A stretch of 64,000 nt of DNA, from positions 30,324 through 94,323 of the forward strand of contig JAJIRX010000888.1 in the NCBI GenBank assembly GCA_023853785.1, read 5' to 3'. The notes under the pieces were generated by a model. That model saw only the letters and a list, made by a program, of their open reading frames with translations. It was not told the DNA's origin and searched no databases. The translations under genes and the position numbers were made by a program. Below are positions 39,365 to 50,983 of this stretch, piece after piece. The DNA is from Psilocybe azurescens (taxonomy: Eukaryota; Basidiomycota; Agaricomycetes; Agaricales; Agrocybaceae). Positions within the stretch are counted from its first letter, which is position 1. Each line of letters begins with the position of its first letter.

Positions 39365-40433
39365 TTATTTGGATGGACTATCATAATCAATTTTACTATA
39401 ATTACACACGTCTAAGGTGCAAATGATGGTGTTACAAAGTCTTTTTGCATCTCTAGGATGAATCCAAGTCTGAGCCGTTGATGTAAAATGGTTCACGAGC
39501 TTTTTCTTGTCTTGCGATCCCATGAGTAATTCGCGTGCCATATCTCGACCTTTTCCAATCTCCCAAACAGATTCTTCACGCGTGTAAGAATTGGCTTTCA
39601 CCCTTTCGGTTTCCCCTGCTAGACCCATTTCTAGCGCGACGGCGTCAGCTCGAGCGATGTTTGATTGCATTGGATGTATGAATATGTCGTCTGGTTTTGA
39701 TTTAGATCTAGGACGCGTCTTTATAGACTTGGGAGGATAAGTTTGTTCTTCTTCCGATAGAAGTGGCTGTGAAATCGATTCATACTTGTGGCTGGAATGT
39801 GAATAAGAATGGGCACTAATTTGAGGACAAGAAGGACATACTGAGGATATACGTCGCGTGCTTTTGGTAGGTTGTGTAGTTCAATGGCAAATTGGGCCGC
39901 GGAAAGTGTGATGACCTGATTCCGGTTGCAATGTATCAGGAAGTGTCAAGCAGTAGATAGTCCGATACCTACAATTGTTGCGAGTAAACTATCAAGAATT
40001 CTGTCAACGAACAGCTCAGCACGATACCACCATACTGCTCACCCGACATGAAATGTCATGGCCACAAGCATATAGCACCTTAGGATGAGAGTGTGTTCAG
40101 TTTGAGGCCTCACAGGACATAAATGATCTCACAATCTAAGCAAGGTAGCTACGGAATACAATCCAGTCCGCCAGAAGGCAAAAGATATCCGTGACAATTT
40201 GAAGAAACGAGGAACCCACTGCTTCTCGAGCAGAAGGTAATGAATCTAGTATATTCAGCCATTAGAACCACAAATACAAACTTGAGTGATTAGATGCGCA
40301 CCTTTCTAAGAGACATATGCTGACGACCAAAAGTAATGCCACTACGAAGTTTCCGAACGAATTCAATACGACGTTGGGTAGAAGAACGTGTTCATCGTTG
40401 AATGACCAGTGTAAATGGGACTCAAAAGTCATT
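39365..40433 (-). CDS. Ctr-family copper transporter
   Basis: Trimeric copper(I) importer family. Minus-strand start MTFESHLHWSFNDEHVLLPN at 40433. TM1 is NVVLNSFGNFVVALLLVVSICLLER (listed in two parts by the following intron), the loop is LLLEKQWVPRFFKLSRISFA, and TM2 is SVATLLRCYMLVAMTFHVG, which contains the MxxxM motif that defines the family (MLVAM). TM3 is VITLSAAQFAIEL, then a long cytosolic tail (HNLPKARDVYP, ESISQPLLSEEEQ, ADAVALEMGLAGETERVK). Exons are joined by four or five short introns. Unlike yeast Ctr1 there is no Met-rich N-terminus, and the usual GxxxG in TM3 is not evident. It is convergent with the kinase, 90 bases apart. A vacuolar rather than plasma-membrane copper transporter is possible. 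Confidence 0.75.
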
Positions 40434-40967
40434 TTGGATGATGAAGGATCGCGTCGCGCGACGCTGTGGAATACCGTTGTGGAGGTTGAGAGAAGAGAAC
40501 AGTCAGTTATGAATACTTGGTTACTCCCGGAAATTGGTTGTTCCAACAGGTTGCGACTTAAATTGGCAGTACCTGTCCGAGGATTGAAACAACTAGGCTA
40601 TCATCTCATCATCTTCAAACGAAAAGACCATTATTCGCAGTCGAGACAGGACAACCAACCAAAGGACAGCCTGCCGACAGGGTGGGAGGGATCAAAGCTT
40701 CTAGTTACTCAAGCCTATTAATTAATGCACAGCTCGGGAGTCACGGATTCCATCCGATCAAAGTAGTTAAGAATTCACTGACGTCAAGTATCTTAGTTTA
40801 TAATTTGCTCTTAATTAGTGGTTTCGTGGGCTCGTAAAGATTCACTTAGTAGAATTACAACACAGAAGGGACTAGGAGAAATTTTTTCCAGTCACCCTCC
40901 AAAGACGCAAAAAGGCTGCCATGTGGATGATTTGTCCATGATTACCCATGCGTGGTTAACATCAACG
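40434..40967. other. spacer between copper transporter and exonuclease V
   Basis: Both flanking genes are on the minus strand, so the promoter of the transporter lies here. No gene seen. Confidence 0.4.
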
Positions 40968-43413
40968 TTATTGAACCATTGGACGCTTCTTCTTGCTTAG
41001 TTCCAGTGCCTTATCAGCGCGCCATTCGCAGTCATTGGCATACTCGCAATATCTTCGTAAACAAAACCGTCAACTCGAAAATGGATTGGAGATCCACAAC
41101 GTAAACCACACTCACGAACAACGGTAGGCGCGTTCCAAAGGGACTCCCTCAGGTCTCCGTTCTCCTCGCCACCACTCTAATACATGATCCAGATACTTGT
41201 CCAACTCCTCATCGTCATGCAGAAATTTTTTCGTTCCGATTACCTTGAAGCGCCATATCCCTTTTTCTTCGGGTGCTGTGATTTCTTCTTCTTCTTCTGC
41301 ATTCCTCTTACCTTTGCCATTTATCGTAGTATGCTGGGATGTTGGAAGTTCTATAGAAGTAATCAACGACATTCATGTACAAAGCGACCGCATACAACAC
41401 GTACCTGAAACATTAGAAGTGCTCGAAAGATTTTGTGGCGTAATTGATTCACGGAGTGCCCACGAAGTTCCATGTCTTCAAAGTCAAGAAGTGGGACCGT
41501 AGGCTGCTCTCGCTCGTCTTGTGGTACTGCAACCGACGGATCCAACAATGTAGGTATTGATGGAGTAGAATGCTTTGAGGTAGACACGTCTTTCAGACTG
41601 GCAGCGATAGCCATCGCTAAATCTCTCTCCTCATCGTTGATGATCTTTGAACGTCCCATTGTTTCAACATCTTTTCCCTTCCGTTCACTGCCAGGAGGAG
41701 GCCTTAAACGATATACCAATTCCAAGGTCGGATCCACACCAAGGATATTCAATTCCTTTACCTCACTGTGCCACAATGCCACCAAGTCATCCAGACAGGT
41801 GGATTGAAACCCAGAAGAATCTTCGATAAGGTGCGCTTGGACAAGAAATTTCGTCGGAAAGATTGCCGTGGAATCAACGTCTACCTTTTTCCAGATAGGC
41901 GAAAAATCGTAAGGGGGATTTGTTGAAAGTAACTCTGATAAAAGTCTTCGATATAACATAAGCTGCATACGACCCGACTGCATATCAGGATCCGAGGGTA
42001 CATAGACATTTTTCCGCGTTTTATTGTCCTTGATGTGCAGAACGTATCCAGGTTTTTGTGGCTGTGACTCGTGATCCTCATCGGATTGCGGTTCTTCCTT
42101 CCTTGCTGCTTTCTTCGGACTTTCAAAGAAGGCATCGATTCGAGGTTGTGGAGAAGGTGAACTAGTGCGTGCTTTTTAGTGCCTGAATAGGACTGCAATT
42201 TGTGTGAAGGCCGTTTTGAACTTTTAGTATGCTTTGTGTCGCGAGGATATGATACTTCTTCTTTTATTACTTCATCCTGAAGAACAATGAATGGCGAGTC
42301 GTCTTTAAAGAATAGGTATTTACCATAATACCGACGACGACTTCATCGTGAACAACGCAAAAACAGGCATCTCTCGCTGGTGCCAATGGTGAATGTCAAG
42401 ATGGTAAAAAAGTCAGTATCGAAATTTACCGTAAATCCTCCCATGGTACTTTTCAAGCAGGCAATCATGTTCACAAGTCTTGTCGATTTATCAGTCAAAC
42501 TGTTCCACATGTCTTTAGACAATTGCGCACCTCAGGCCCCAACGCGTTTCGTCAGTTGTAATTTCCACTTGTAGCTCTTCGAACTTTATTTCCCTTTCAA
42601 GCTCCTTGTGAACTGCCTGATGTCGCAGATGAGTCGGTTTTTACTGGCAACCGTTTTGAGCTTACCAGTCCTTGTCTAGTCTGTATATCGTTTTTCTTGA
42701 CGACGCTTATCTCTGGGGATATTGTCTTTCCAGTGGAAGATACGAAGCTTTTAGGACGTTCGCTGACTGGGCGCGATCTCTTGCCCCGCAGGCCATAGTC
42801 GTACTGAACTTCGCACCTTCGCTAGTTAGTATAAACACCAGGTGAAGCAGAATGTCAATGACTCACCATGCAGGTGCCACAAGATCGGTCACAGAAAGGG
42901 TCATAAACGATCGAAATTGGTTGAGGGGGAATTAGGCAACCAAGGTTTCCCAGCATTAACTAGACGACTGTTAACTGTGGCGGAGTTTTTGGATGATTGA
43001 CCGGGTTCATCCAAAAGACCTTCGATTTCAATGGCAATAGACGGGCCACCGTTTGGCTTTTTAATCTCTTTCAATGTTTGTTTATCCAGCCCGGCGAGTT
43101 CTTCGTTGCTCAAAGAACTAAGGTTGAGGTCGAAAGTACCCGACCGGAACGAGATGTCGGCATAAGCCCCAGCTACGATATCGTGGACATTCTCGGTGTC
43201 GGTTTCGGACAGGGTGTCCTCAGGATCATATAAACCGGGAGGCGAAGTATCCTTGATAATCTCTGACCCGAAGAAAGATTCTACAACCTCTGTTTTCTCA
43301 TGAGATCCAGTTCGTGAAAGTGATGCAATGTTGGCATCTATGTTCGCGAAATCTTCGGCAGTAAATTCAGATAGATTCAACCCATGAAAGTCATCAGAGC
43401 CGTAATCAGACAT
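40968..43413 (-). CDS. EXO5: exonuclease V (Exo5/Dem1), iron-sulfur single-strand DNA exonuclease
   Basis: Starts MSDYGSDDFHGLNLSEFTAE with an acidic N-terminal extension. The PD-(D/E)XK nuclease core then reads FMTLSVTDLVAPAW|CEVQYDYGLRG, AVHKELEREIKFEELQVEIT, REMPVFAVVHDEVVVGIMDE, GYVLHIKDNKTRKN, and SGRMQLMLYRRLLSELL. The iron-sulfur cluster cysteines are the WCEVQ Cys and, at the C-terminus, RC-xx-C-xxxxx-C in AYRCSYCEYANDCEWR. The last exon ends KKKRPMVQ at 40968. Mitochondrial or nuclear DNA repair is the known role of the family. Frame breaks occur at C5 42925-42929 (six restores QFRSFMTLSVTD) and at A5 42173-42177 (six restores KKARTSSPSPQPR). About six introns are visible. Confidence 0.87.
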
Positions 43414-43521
43414 GCCGTTTCATATATCTTGTCTTGAGTTGCAGTCCTGCCTGCCAGCGCCTTCGAATGTCTTGAAGAAATCTATGTTTGGGTGATGGGT
43501 GTTCCGAGTCGATGAATGTCT

Positions 43522-44012
43522 TCAGGTCACAGATATCCAAGAAGCACTTTCTAGATGTCGAGCAGCTTTTGAGTATATATCAAAAATAAGTTGAAGGCAT
43601 TCCGTAAGATGATCCGGGTAGCTAGAATAGTTGCGGTCAACAAAACATTCTTGACCTGAATGTGACTGCTGCAGCAGTGAGCGTTTGCAGTAATTCTGAC
43701 TTTCAATTATTTTCGATCTCAGACTCGCGCATGCGGCACGCTCCACACCAGCGCGGACTAAGAATACAAGTGCTCAAGTGCTCAGACACAAAGCATGGTC
43801 ATCGATGATGTGAGCAAAGTTTTAGGCTTTTACCCACCCGCACGTGAGTTCGATTTCCGTTCTCCTTGTAGTTCTGCCATCTGTGCAGTAAGCAATGTTG
43901 ACACAAGTGTCGTTGTTCGTCGAACATCCGACTCAAGTTTCAGACTCGTAGGGCATTCGCCTCCTATCTGGATGTTAACTAACCTAAAGTCATTGCAAAG
44001 TATCTCCAGCAT
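43522..44012 (-). CDS. unknown small protein, two exons
   Basis: Exon 1 from ATG 44012: MLEILCNDFRLVNIQIGGEC, with TSLKLESDVRRTTTLVSTLL and AQMAELQGERKSNSRA. A donor GTGGGT near 43838 and an acceptor TTCTTAG near 43758 join in phase to exon 2: GVERAACASLRSKIIESQNY, then SGQECFVDRNYSSYPDHLTE and a C-terminal helix QLIFDIYSKAARHLE. Total about 135 residues, mostly helical, with scattered Cys. No family is recognised. It lies upstream of EXO5 on the same strand (about 110 bases). An upstream ATG or extra exon is possible. Confidence 0.45.
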
Positions 44013-44322
44013 GACCGGTGTTGGACCAGCGCCAATTTAATGGCCACATCGACGCCGAGAGCGATCTGTTGACGATTCGACATATTTAGTTGGACATCCG
44101 CGATTTAATACTAAACGGAGGCAAATGTTTGTCATGGACATCTTGGCTTTCCTTTATTGGTGAGCAGAATTTATGTAATTTATCTTTGGTACTCGTCTAA
44201 TTTCTCCTTTATGGTTCACCTTCAAGGGATACGATAGGGTTATGTACGTCTTATGTTTGACCTTTACATTCTGAGTTTCGAATATTAAAGGAGAATTTCA
44301 ACTGCTTGTGCGGTTCTGCGGA

Positions 44323-44330
44323 TATAAATA
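44323..44330 (+). promoter_or_regulatory. TATA box of the priA-like gene
   Basis: TATAAATA about 140 bases upstream of the ATG at 44470. Confidence 0.45.
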
Positions 44331-44469
44331 CGCATTTGAAAAGGCGGCTTTGGTTTTTTTGGCAAAAATTTCCGCGAGACTGTAATTATACTCCGCGATT
44401 GACACTATTTCGTGTTTTGCTCTGTCTTTTACCCTCTATCGGCTTTCTGCTGTTCCACGTTCCTTCAAG

Positions 44470-45202
44470 ATGACTGTCTTCTCTTGCCGCCGTTTTCTGG
44501 TCCTGACACTTGCACTCGTGTCGGCTGCCAGAGCTGGGAGCCCAACGCATACCACCTCGGAATACAAAGTTCGTGGTGTTCCTGCTGGTGAACCGGTATG
44601 TCCTTTCCCTTCAATCCATTGTAAATTGTACCCTAAAGAGAACGTTTTAGGTTCCCAGTTTCCATCCCAGGCAGTTTAGCTCTGGGTCAGGCGGAGGAGA
44701 TCACGGTGGTGGATATAACGGCGGAGGGAATCATAACGACGGAGGACGATGGGAGAACAACAACGGCGGAGCCGACAATTATCCTACCCCTTCTCAACGA
44801 CCCAGGGCCAGAAATCTCAATCGCAGAATATTGAGCTCTGTGCCTCCCTCTGAACTTGCAGAGTCCATTTGTCCATCCGGCCTTTACGGATGCCCCATCG
44901 CCGACGCTGGATCGCTCTCATCGCTCCCTACATCACTGTCTGCCTGGATAGAGCAAGGCTTCGAATGTGTTGATATCAAAGCCGACTTGCGGGCTTGCGG
45001 TGGTTGCCCTAGTCTGAACGCCAAGTATGTCTTCATTATCCGTTTGTCCTGGATGTATGAGTAATATTCTTTCCCCAGACATGACTGCACGACTATCGTC
45101 GGCGCCAACGATATTGCATGTGTCGTAGGGACATGCGTCGTTGACTCATGTCTTCCCGGATACTCATTAGACTCTCGAAACAATGCTTGCACTCGCAAGT
45201 AG
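44470..45202 (+). CDS. priA-like cysteine-rich secreted protein
   Basis: Signal peptide MTVFSCRRFLVLTLALVSAARA, then a short linker and, after an intron, a Gly/Asn/His-rich stretch (SGGGDHGGGYNGGGNHND) and PRARNLNRRILSS. The conserved Cys domain follows: SICPSGLYGCPIADAG, FECVDIKADLRACGGCPSLN, then an intron (about 45024-45079) and HDCTTIVGANDIACVVGTC, VDSCLPGYSLDSRNNACTRK. The CPSG/CGGC/GxxCxxGxC/CLPGY order is that of priA of Lentinula edodes, a fruiting-related secreted protein, and its many basidiomycete homologues. Ten to twelve Cys presumably form disulfides in the wall or outside the cell. All three exons are in phase with no break, which contrasts with several neighbours. Confidence 0.85.
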
Positions 45203-48200
45203 GATCTTACGGAAAGTGGAATTATATATCTTAATTATATATCTTAATTAGAGATGCATTGCACATCACACACCCCTCTTCATGACCTTTGAACCCCACG
45301 TATCTTTTGTTGAATCTTTTCTTAGTTCGATATCTCTTTCGTTGACATCCAAACCCAATCCTGATTGAAAGGCTTGGGACAGATTTCACGTTGAGAAAGT
45401 CTTTGCACACGAACGAATTTCTGAAATTATTTTCGATGGCGTTCTGTTTGGAACGATATTCTTTTCCTTCGTCACTATGGGCTTTGACTTCCAAGAACAG
45501 CCCTAGGAGTCCTCAACAGGCAAGTTTACTTCTATTTTCGGGTCAACTGTGGTGCGGCATTGTCGGCAGTTTGTGCGCGTGACTGCCTGAACCGGCCAGC
45601 CTTCAAGCTTCAAGCTAAACAGGTTGACTGAGGACTTTTGGTTGACCCGGAAATAATCCCTGATTCATGAGCACTGCACAATATAAAAGGTGCGATCGAC
45701 CATCCGACGTCTCTCCATGCCATTGTCATTATTTGCAAGCGCATTATGCACCTTTCAACTTCTCATGTCGGTTGTATCAGAAAAAATTTACTTGGATGGC
45801 AATGGAAAATCGCATTTTCCTCTCATTGTAAATCCACTTTTGGGATGGTCATTACTCCGAAACAATGACTTCTAGAGTGTCTGGAGCAACTTGTGCCTTG
45901 CGAAACTATATGGCCGGCAAGATAGATGAACTTAGGCTGGCCTTACGGTCACTTACCTGCCTCTTGCCTTGGGAACGTTTGGATCGGCTTACGGAGGAAT
46001 ACCGTTATTTAGTATCATCTACGCAAACTCCCCAGAACCCTGGAGTAGTTCAAAAGCACCAAAGAGCTTCTGACGGTCTTTCACGACACCGTTCGGGGTG
46101 AGTTTGACCTGTTTTTCAGATCATGGATGCCAGCTAGCTGTATTACTAAGGTGTATCCTACTGCGAAGTAACTTAACAGCTTATTAATAGAAGAAGCTGG
46201 GCCTCCAAGCTGCTTAACAAGATGGTGCACGAATCGGCTGTTTGACTACATGCTCTATGAACTCTGAATCGTTAATTTTTATCGGGGTGCGCAGTCCGCA
46301 GGCCGACCAACGCGTTTTCCTAGGGTAAACTCGCTCGCATGATCGAGAGGACGACTTCGTACCGTCTGGGCGCGTGTTGCTCCAAATCGCACTGGCATTG
46401 CGAGGATTTCAAATAATACATGGCCGTGTCTACTAGAACAATGGGACGGTCCAACGACGCTGGGATTCAAGTCTCTTAGGAAGCCAATATCTCCTTTAGG
46501 GCCGAAGTGGAAAGGGGGCAGATTACCGAGATAATTTCAAGAGAGGCAAGTTGATTCTATACTCTACGACACAATCTTTTTTGTAAACCCTCTATTTCGC
46601 TCAGTTCATCTTCCTCCTGTCGGTAACTTGGTCACCCGTGCAACCTGAGATAGGACTGCCTTTCATTGTTCTTCATCCCATTGTCTCACTGAACGGTCGT
46701 TGCGTGTTCTGGCCGACGTCATTGTTGAACGCCGCATACTCCGCGTGTTCTCTACTAACCACATGTATATTCGGGGTTATCAAGGTCATCTCTCAGCTTG
46801 TCTTAGCAAAGTGCTGGAGCGGCGATGGTCATTGTGATTGAGCTATCGGTGATAACGCAACTATCTATCCGTAATTTAAAGCGGCGGCTCAGGAGAGAAT
46901 TTCTAGGTAAATAGGCTGAGAAGGCTTGGAATGGAAATGAAGAAATGAGGGATATGTGCCATTAGTAGAACCAGAGTAGTAGTGGATTTGATTATGATAC
47001 GGTCAGCTTGTTGTTTTTGTGATGTGTGCCTAGAAACGCAAACGCTTGACTCTACATTAAAAGTCAAGAATGAAGCATGGATTTTTGTGTACTTATATTC
47101 AATCTATTAGTAATGAACGCATCGCAAATTGTTGCAGAGGGCTCGTGGAGGGAGCATGCCTTAACGTCATGGCCCTCTTTGTTTTAAATGACGAGCGATA
47201 CTACTGAAGATAGGCGACAGCGTAATTACTTATCAAGGCAAGAGTGGCGCATTGACCGGGCCGGCCGCCGTTATTCATGGGTCCAAGGTGGCAGGGATGG
47301 TGGTTGCAATGCGGTAAAGCTATAGCGTCTCAATAGATGTCAAAATATCATACTACGATGATTTTCTTCTTTAACACAACCTTGTTTCACACCTATATTT
47401 TTCTATCTTGCTTTGATTTTGCTGCATGATGGCTCCAGTTGCTGCCGCTTGCATATAGCACCGTAATCAACAGCAAAATAAGGCCGTGACCATTAAATAT
47501 GGCGGGATATCTTATTTTACGGATCTGTAAGTATCGCAGCTCAATACTAGACTGAGTACATGTACTGGACTTTGACTGGGCTGCAAACCGTATGCAACCA
47601 AACCAATGGCACCATTGTACAGCTAAAACTGGTCGGGTTCGGGCCATAATACAACTATAAACTCCTTTGGTAAACCTTCTGGAATACTTTGAATCCCTGT
47701 ATATTTGTCCAGTTCGTGTGCCCCAGCGTGACTGGTGAGGACCTGTGAGGACTGGCGAATCATCTTCGTGGAGGCTAGTTTCTAGCCTGAGGGCCGTTTT
47801 GTAACCGCTACTGATGAATGGACCACAAAGGTGAGATATAGATGGAGAGTCATCGCTTCCTTTTGGGCGCGATCAGGACAATGAGACTTGGTGATGAGCA
47901 TATGAAACGAGTCCGGGATCAGTAAGTGATCTTGGCCAAATTTAGCCACAAACGTGGTGCGTGACCGCGTTTTGGACTTGGCCCATCGCGGCAATCAATA
48001 TCCGACGACAATTAGCACGCCGCGACGCGTCGCAAAACACGTCTCTTCTTTGGAACTCATTGTTCGAATATAGGCCCAATACAGGTCTCCATTCGATAGG
48101 ATTAGGTGGACATACCTCTCATTCTGAAATTGGAAAAGGTACTTAAGGCGCGACTGAATCTGCTATTCAGCCAACAACCCTTTCCTATCTTACCCCCACT

Positions 48201-48215
48201 TCTGACTTTACAAAC
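45203..48215. other. gene-poor stretch, one doubtful small secreted-protein start
   Basis: A TATAAAAG at 45682-45689 precedes an ATG at 45717. The frame begins MPLSLFASALCTFQLLMSVV, like a signal peptide, and stops at 45875 after 52 codons. No convincing continuation was found, although an open frame follows at 45865-46101. It could be a 5' fragment of a lost gene. A short direct repeat (ttatatatcttaa, twice) lies at 45228-45250. Nothing else is recognised. Confidence 0.35.
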
Positions 48216-50741
48216 ATGGCTGATACTACTTCTCCTGAGCAGACAGTGAAGACTGGTACTATAACTCCACCTCGAAACTCCTCTACGCAGCCGCTCATGT
48301 CAGGGGGTACTCCCTCGTTGGCAAAAGGTCGGGAGTGGTAGCACTTTCATCGACTGAGTACGATCGTCAAACCAATTTCGAATCCTTTCGACGTGATATT
48401 ACTGGCAAGATCATTGGGCCCATGCTTGCGAACGATTTCCTTGCGAAATTTATTCCTAGCACTTCCGGTTCAGCCTCCTTCCCTCCAGCCGACGGCCTGG
48501 ACAAGATAAAGGCCGCTACCAAAGAGACGGACATGTACGAACCGTTTGTAAGTCTTATGACGATCTTTCCACCGACAATGTTGTAACCTTGTGATTATAG
48601 ATAGCGTTATTCAAGAATTATCTTACCACAGGCGAAAAATTCGCGGACAGTCACACATCTACATTGACGCAGTGGGAGGGTAAATCTATCTCCCCAGACG
48701 TCGTTCTCGTTGACGATGTATCCAAGTGGAATCTGCGCCTTCCTGCGAAATCAACTGCTTTCCACGATCGTCCCATCGAGTCAGTTGGAGTGATGCTGGA
48801 ATTCAAACTCGACGCCAAAGTTTCTGATCCATTCACTGATGAATCCGATGCAGTATCCTTCGAGATAACATCGAAAGACTCAAAGGGCCCAAAGGGACAG
48901 ACGCTGGGTCAAATCTGTGCTTATGCCACTGCTCATATGGCCAACCATTTTCGATCTCACGTTTTCTCTGTTCTGGTGTTCCGCGAATATGCACGAATTT
49001 TGCGCTGGGATAGGGCTGGTGTGGTCGTCACCGAAAAAATCAACTTTACATCCGACGCAGCACAGCCGTTGGCTGAGTTCTTTCGCCGATATGCTTGTAC
49101 ATCCTCTGAAGGCAGAGGCGTGGATTCCAATACGACAAGTGTCGATCCTCTCCTCTTATCCTCCGACGTAAAAAGGAGCTCGACAAGACTTCAAATGGCC
49201 CTTTTACAAGTTCAAGTTCCCTGCCTCCGGCCCTTCGCAGCCTAAAGACAAGTTCTATATTGCCGCTGTACCACATTTTATGGCAACTGCCTCGCCTACG
49301 GGACGGTCCACGCGCACTTTTAAAGCCTACGACGAGGAGACGGAGGAATATGTTTTCTTGAAAGACACTTGGAGAATCATTGCTAGTTCATTGAAACCGG
49401 AGCATGAGAGCTATGCCGCGTTGGCGGCAGCTGGAGTGCACCATATTCCCACAGTCGCCGCTTACCACGACATGGACGATCAAGTCACGCAAACATCGTT
49501 AACCCTCAAGCCAGACACCAAGCGCGGTGACCTTGCGAATACTTTCCGTAAATTTCAACACTACAGGCTAGTTCTCAAGGAATTTGCGAAGCCTCTTGAA
49601 GAATTCAAGGATGTGAAGGAGCTCCTGACAGCCTTTTCTGATGCAATTCAGGGTAAGTTGATTTGTTCTGCATGAAACCTCGAGCTCGCAAACTAATCAG
49701 GTACTTTAGCTCATAGCGAAGCCCATGATCAAGCACAAATTCTGCACCGCGACATTAGCGTCGGGAATATCATGATTGATGGTCATGGGCGTGGTCTTCT
49801 GGTTGACTGGGATCTTTCCAAGTCCACTACACAGAAGAATGAAGGGCCCAGTCTGCCTGAGCGCACGGTACGATCTCTCGAGCTTTCTGTTAAACTTGCA
49901 TGCATTCTGAGATCCTAATTTCATCTTTGCAGGGAACTTGGCAATTTATTGCGTACAATTTGGGGCGTAAACGGCAACCTAACGAGCCTATGCCAATACA
50001 TAACAAGGACGACGATCTTGAATCCTTCTTCTATGTGCTGTATTGGGTAGCACTCCGACGTTGCGAACACGTCGGGAGCATCAACGAGATAAGAAATGTC
50101 CTAGACCACGTCTATGATACGTCGATTAAAAACCCCACTGAGTTCATCGCTCCTCCCGCCAGGTTACATGCGATGAAAAATGACCAGCTAATCTCAGACG
50201 GCAATTTCGCATCCCCTGCCCTCAACGCATTTTCAACGGCGTTTCTAAGAATTGTTAACAAGCGATACTTTCTGTCTCCAGCTCAAAGGAGCTTGCTCCT
50301 CTCGTGGAAGGACGACGCTCTGAAGAAGCGTAATGGCGATGCAGCTAATGAAGAAATATCGCCGGAGCTGTTGGGAGCAATATCGGCGGAGCTGACGGTG
50401 CAAATGCAGGCCTATAATCGTAAACCTGGCAGAGAATTCCCTGTCTTTGATCCATATTATTTCCTCAAATCACTACAACCCAAGTGGGCGCCGGACCTTT
50501 TATGGAACTTTTTGGACCCGATGAGACCGTCGACTGGGTCACTGGGAGTACCAACGTCAATCGGGACTCACTGTTGACCCGCGCGCAAAGTTCCTTAAAC
50601 AAGCGTAAGCCAGACTCTCAACACACGACCGTTTCAGGTAGCAACGATGGTGATGACGATGGAAATCCACGCAACAAGAAACCGCGCATGGACTCGGCGC
50701 ACTTGTATACCCATCACGAGGAAGATGCCAGTGCAGCTTGA
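48216..50741 (+). CDS. FunK1-type protein kinase (most complete copy; frame breaks)
   Basis: Fungal-specific kinase-like family expanded in mushrooms; cellular role unknown. Start MADTTSPEQTVKTGTITPPR. The N-terminal domain includes KNYLTTGEKFADSHTSTL and VVLVDDVSKWNLRLPAKSTAF. The kinase N-lobe contains GKSISPDVV, SVGVMLEFKLDAK, GQICAYATAHMANHFRSHVF and LVFREYARILRWDRAG. The C-lobe has the catalytic loop LHRDISVGNIMIDGHGRG, LLVDWDLSKS, ERTGTWQFIAYNL, DDDLESFFYVLYWVALR and REFPVFDPYYFLKSLQPKW. The basic/acidic tail (SNDGDDDGNPRNKKPRMDS) ends at 50741. Four single-base losses in runs break the frame: A4 48323-48326, A5 49170-49174, T4 49202-49205, T4 50498-50501. At the last one the paralogue at 9.4 kb has five T and keeps the frame. 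The gene is therefore probably intact in the organism. Confidence 0.82.
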
Positions 50742-50983
50742 GCAAACGAAGACCGCGAGCTAAAAGGCTAATTTGCACTATGATTTCCAACCCTTCCTAT
50801 ACTTTTTCAGCATATGCGTCATCCATCCTCAGATGTTTTCACTACTTTGATATTACTTTTGTACTTATATTACTATCGTCTCATCTATCTCCATCTCAAA
50901 TTGAATCATATATCCATTTATATAATTCACAGAGAGCGTGGTCCTCCCTCCTCAACCAAGTGCCAGACTATATAAAACAGGAA

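Noticed and set aside
45228..45250. Short AT-rich direct repeat as a mobile-element target-site duplication
   Set aside because: The two copies are adjacent with nothing between them, as in simple slippage.
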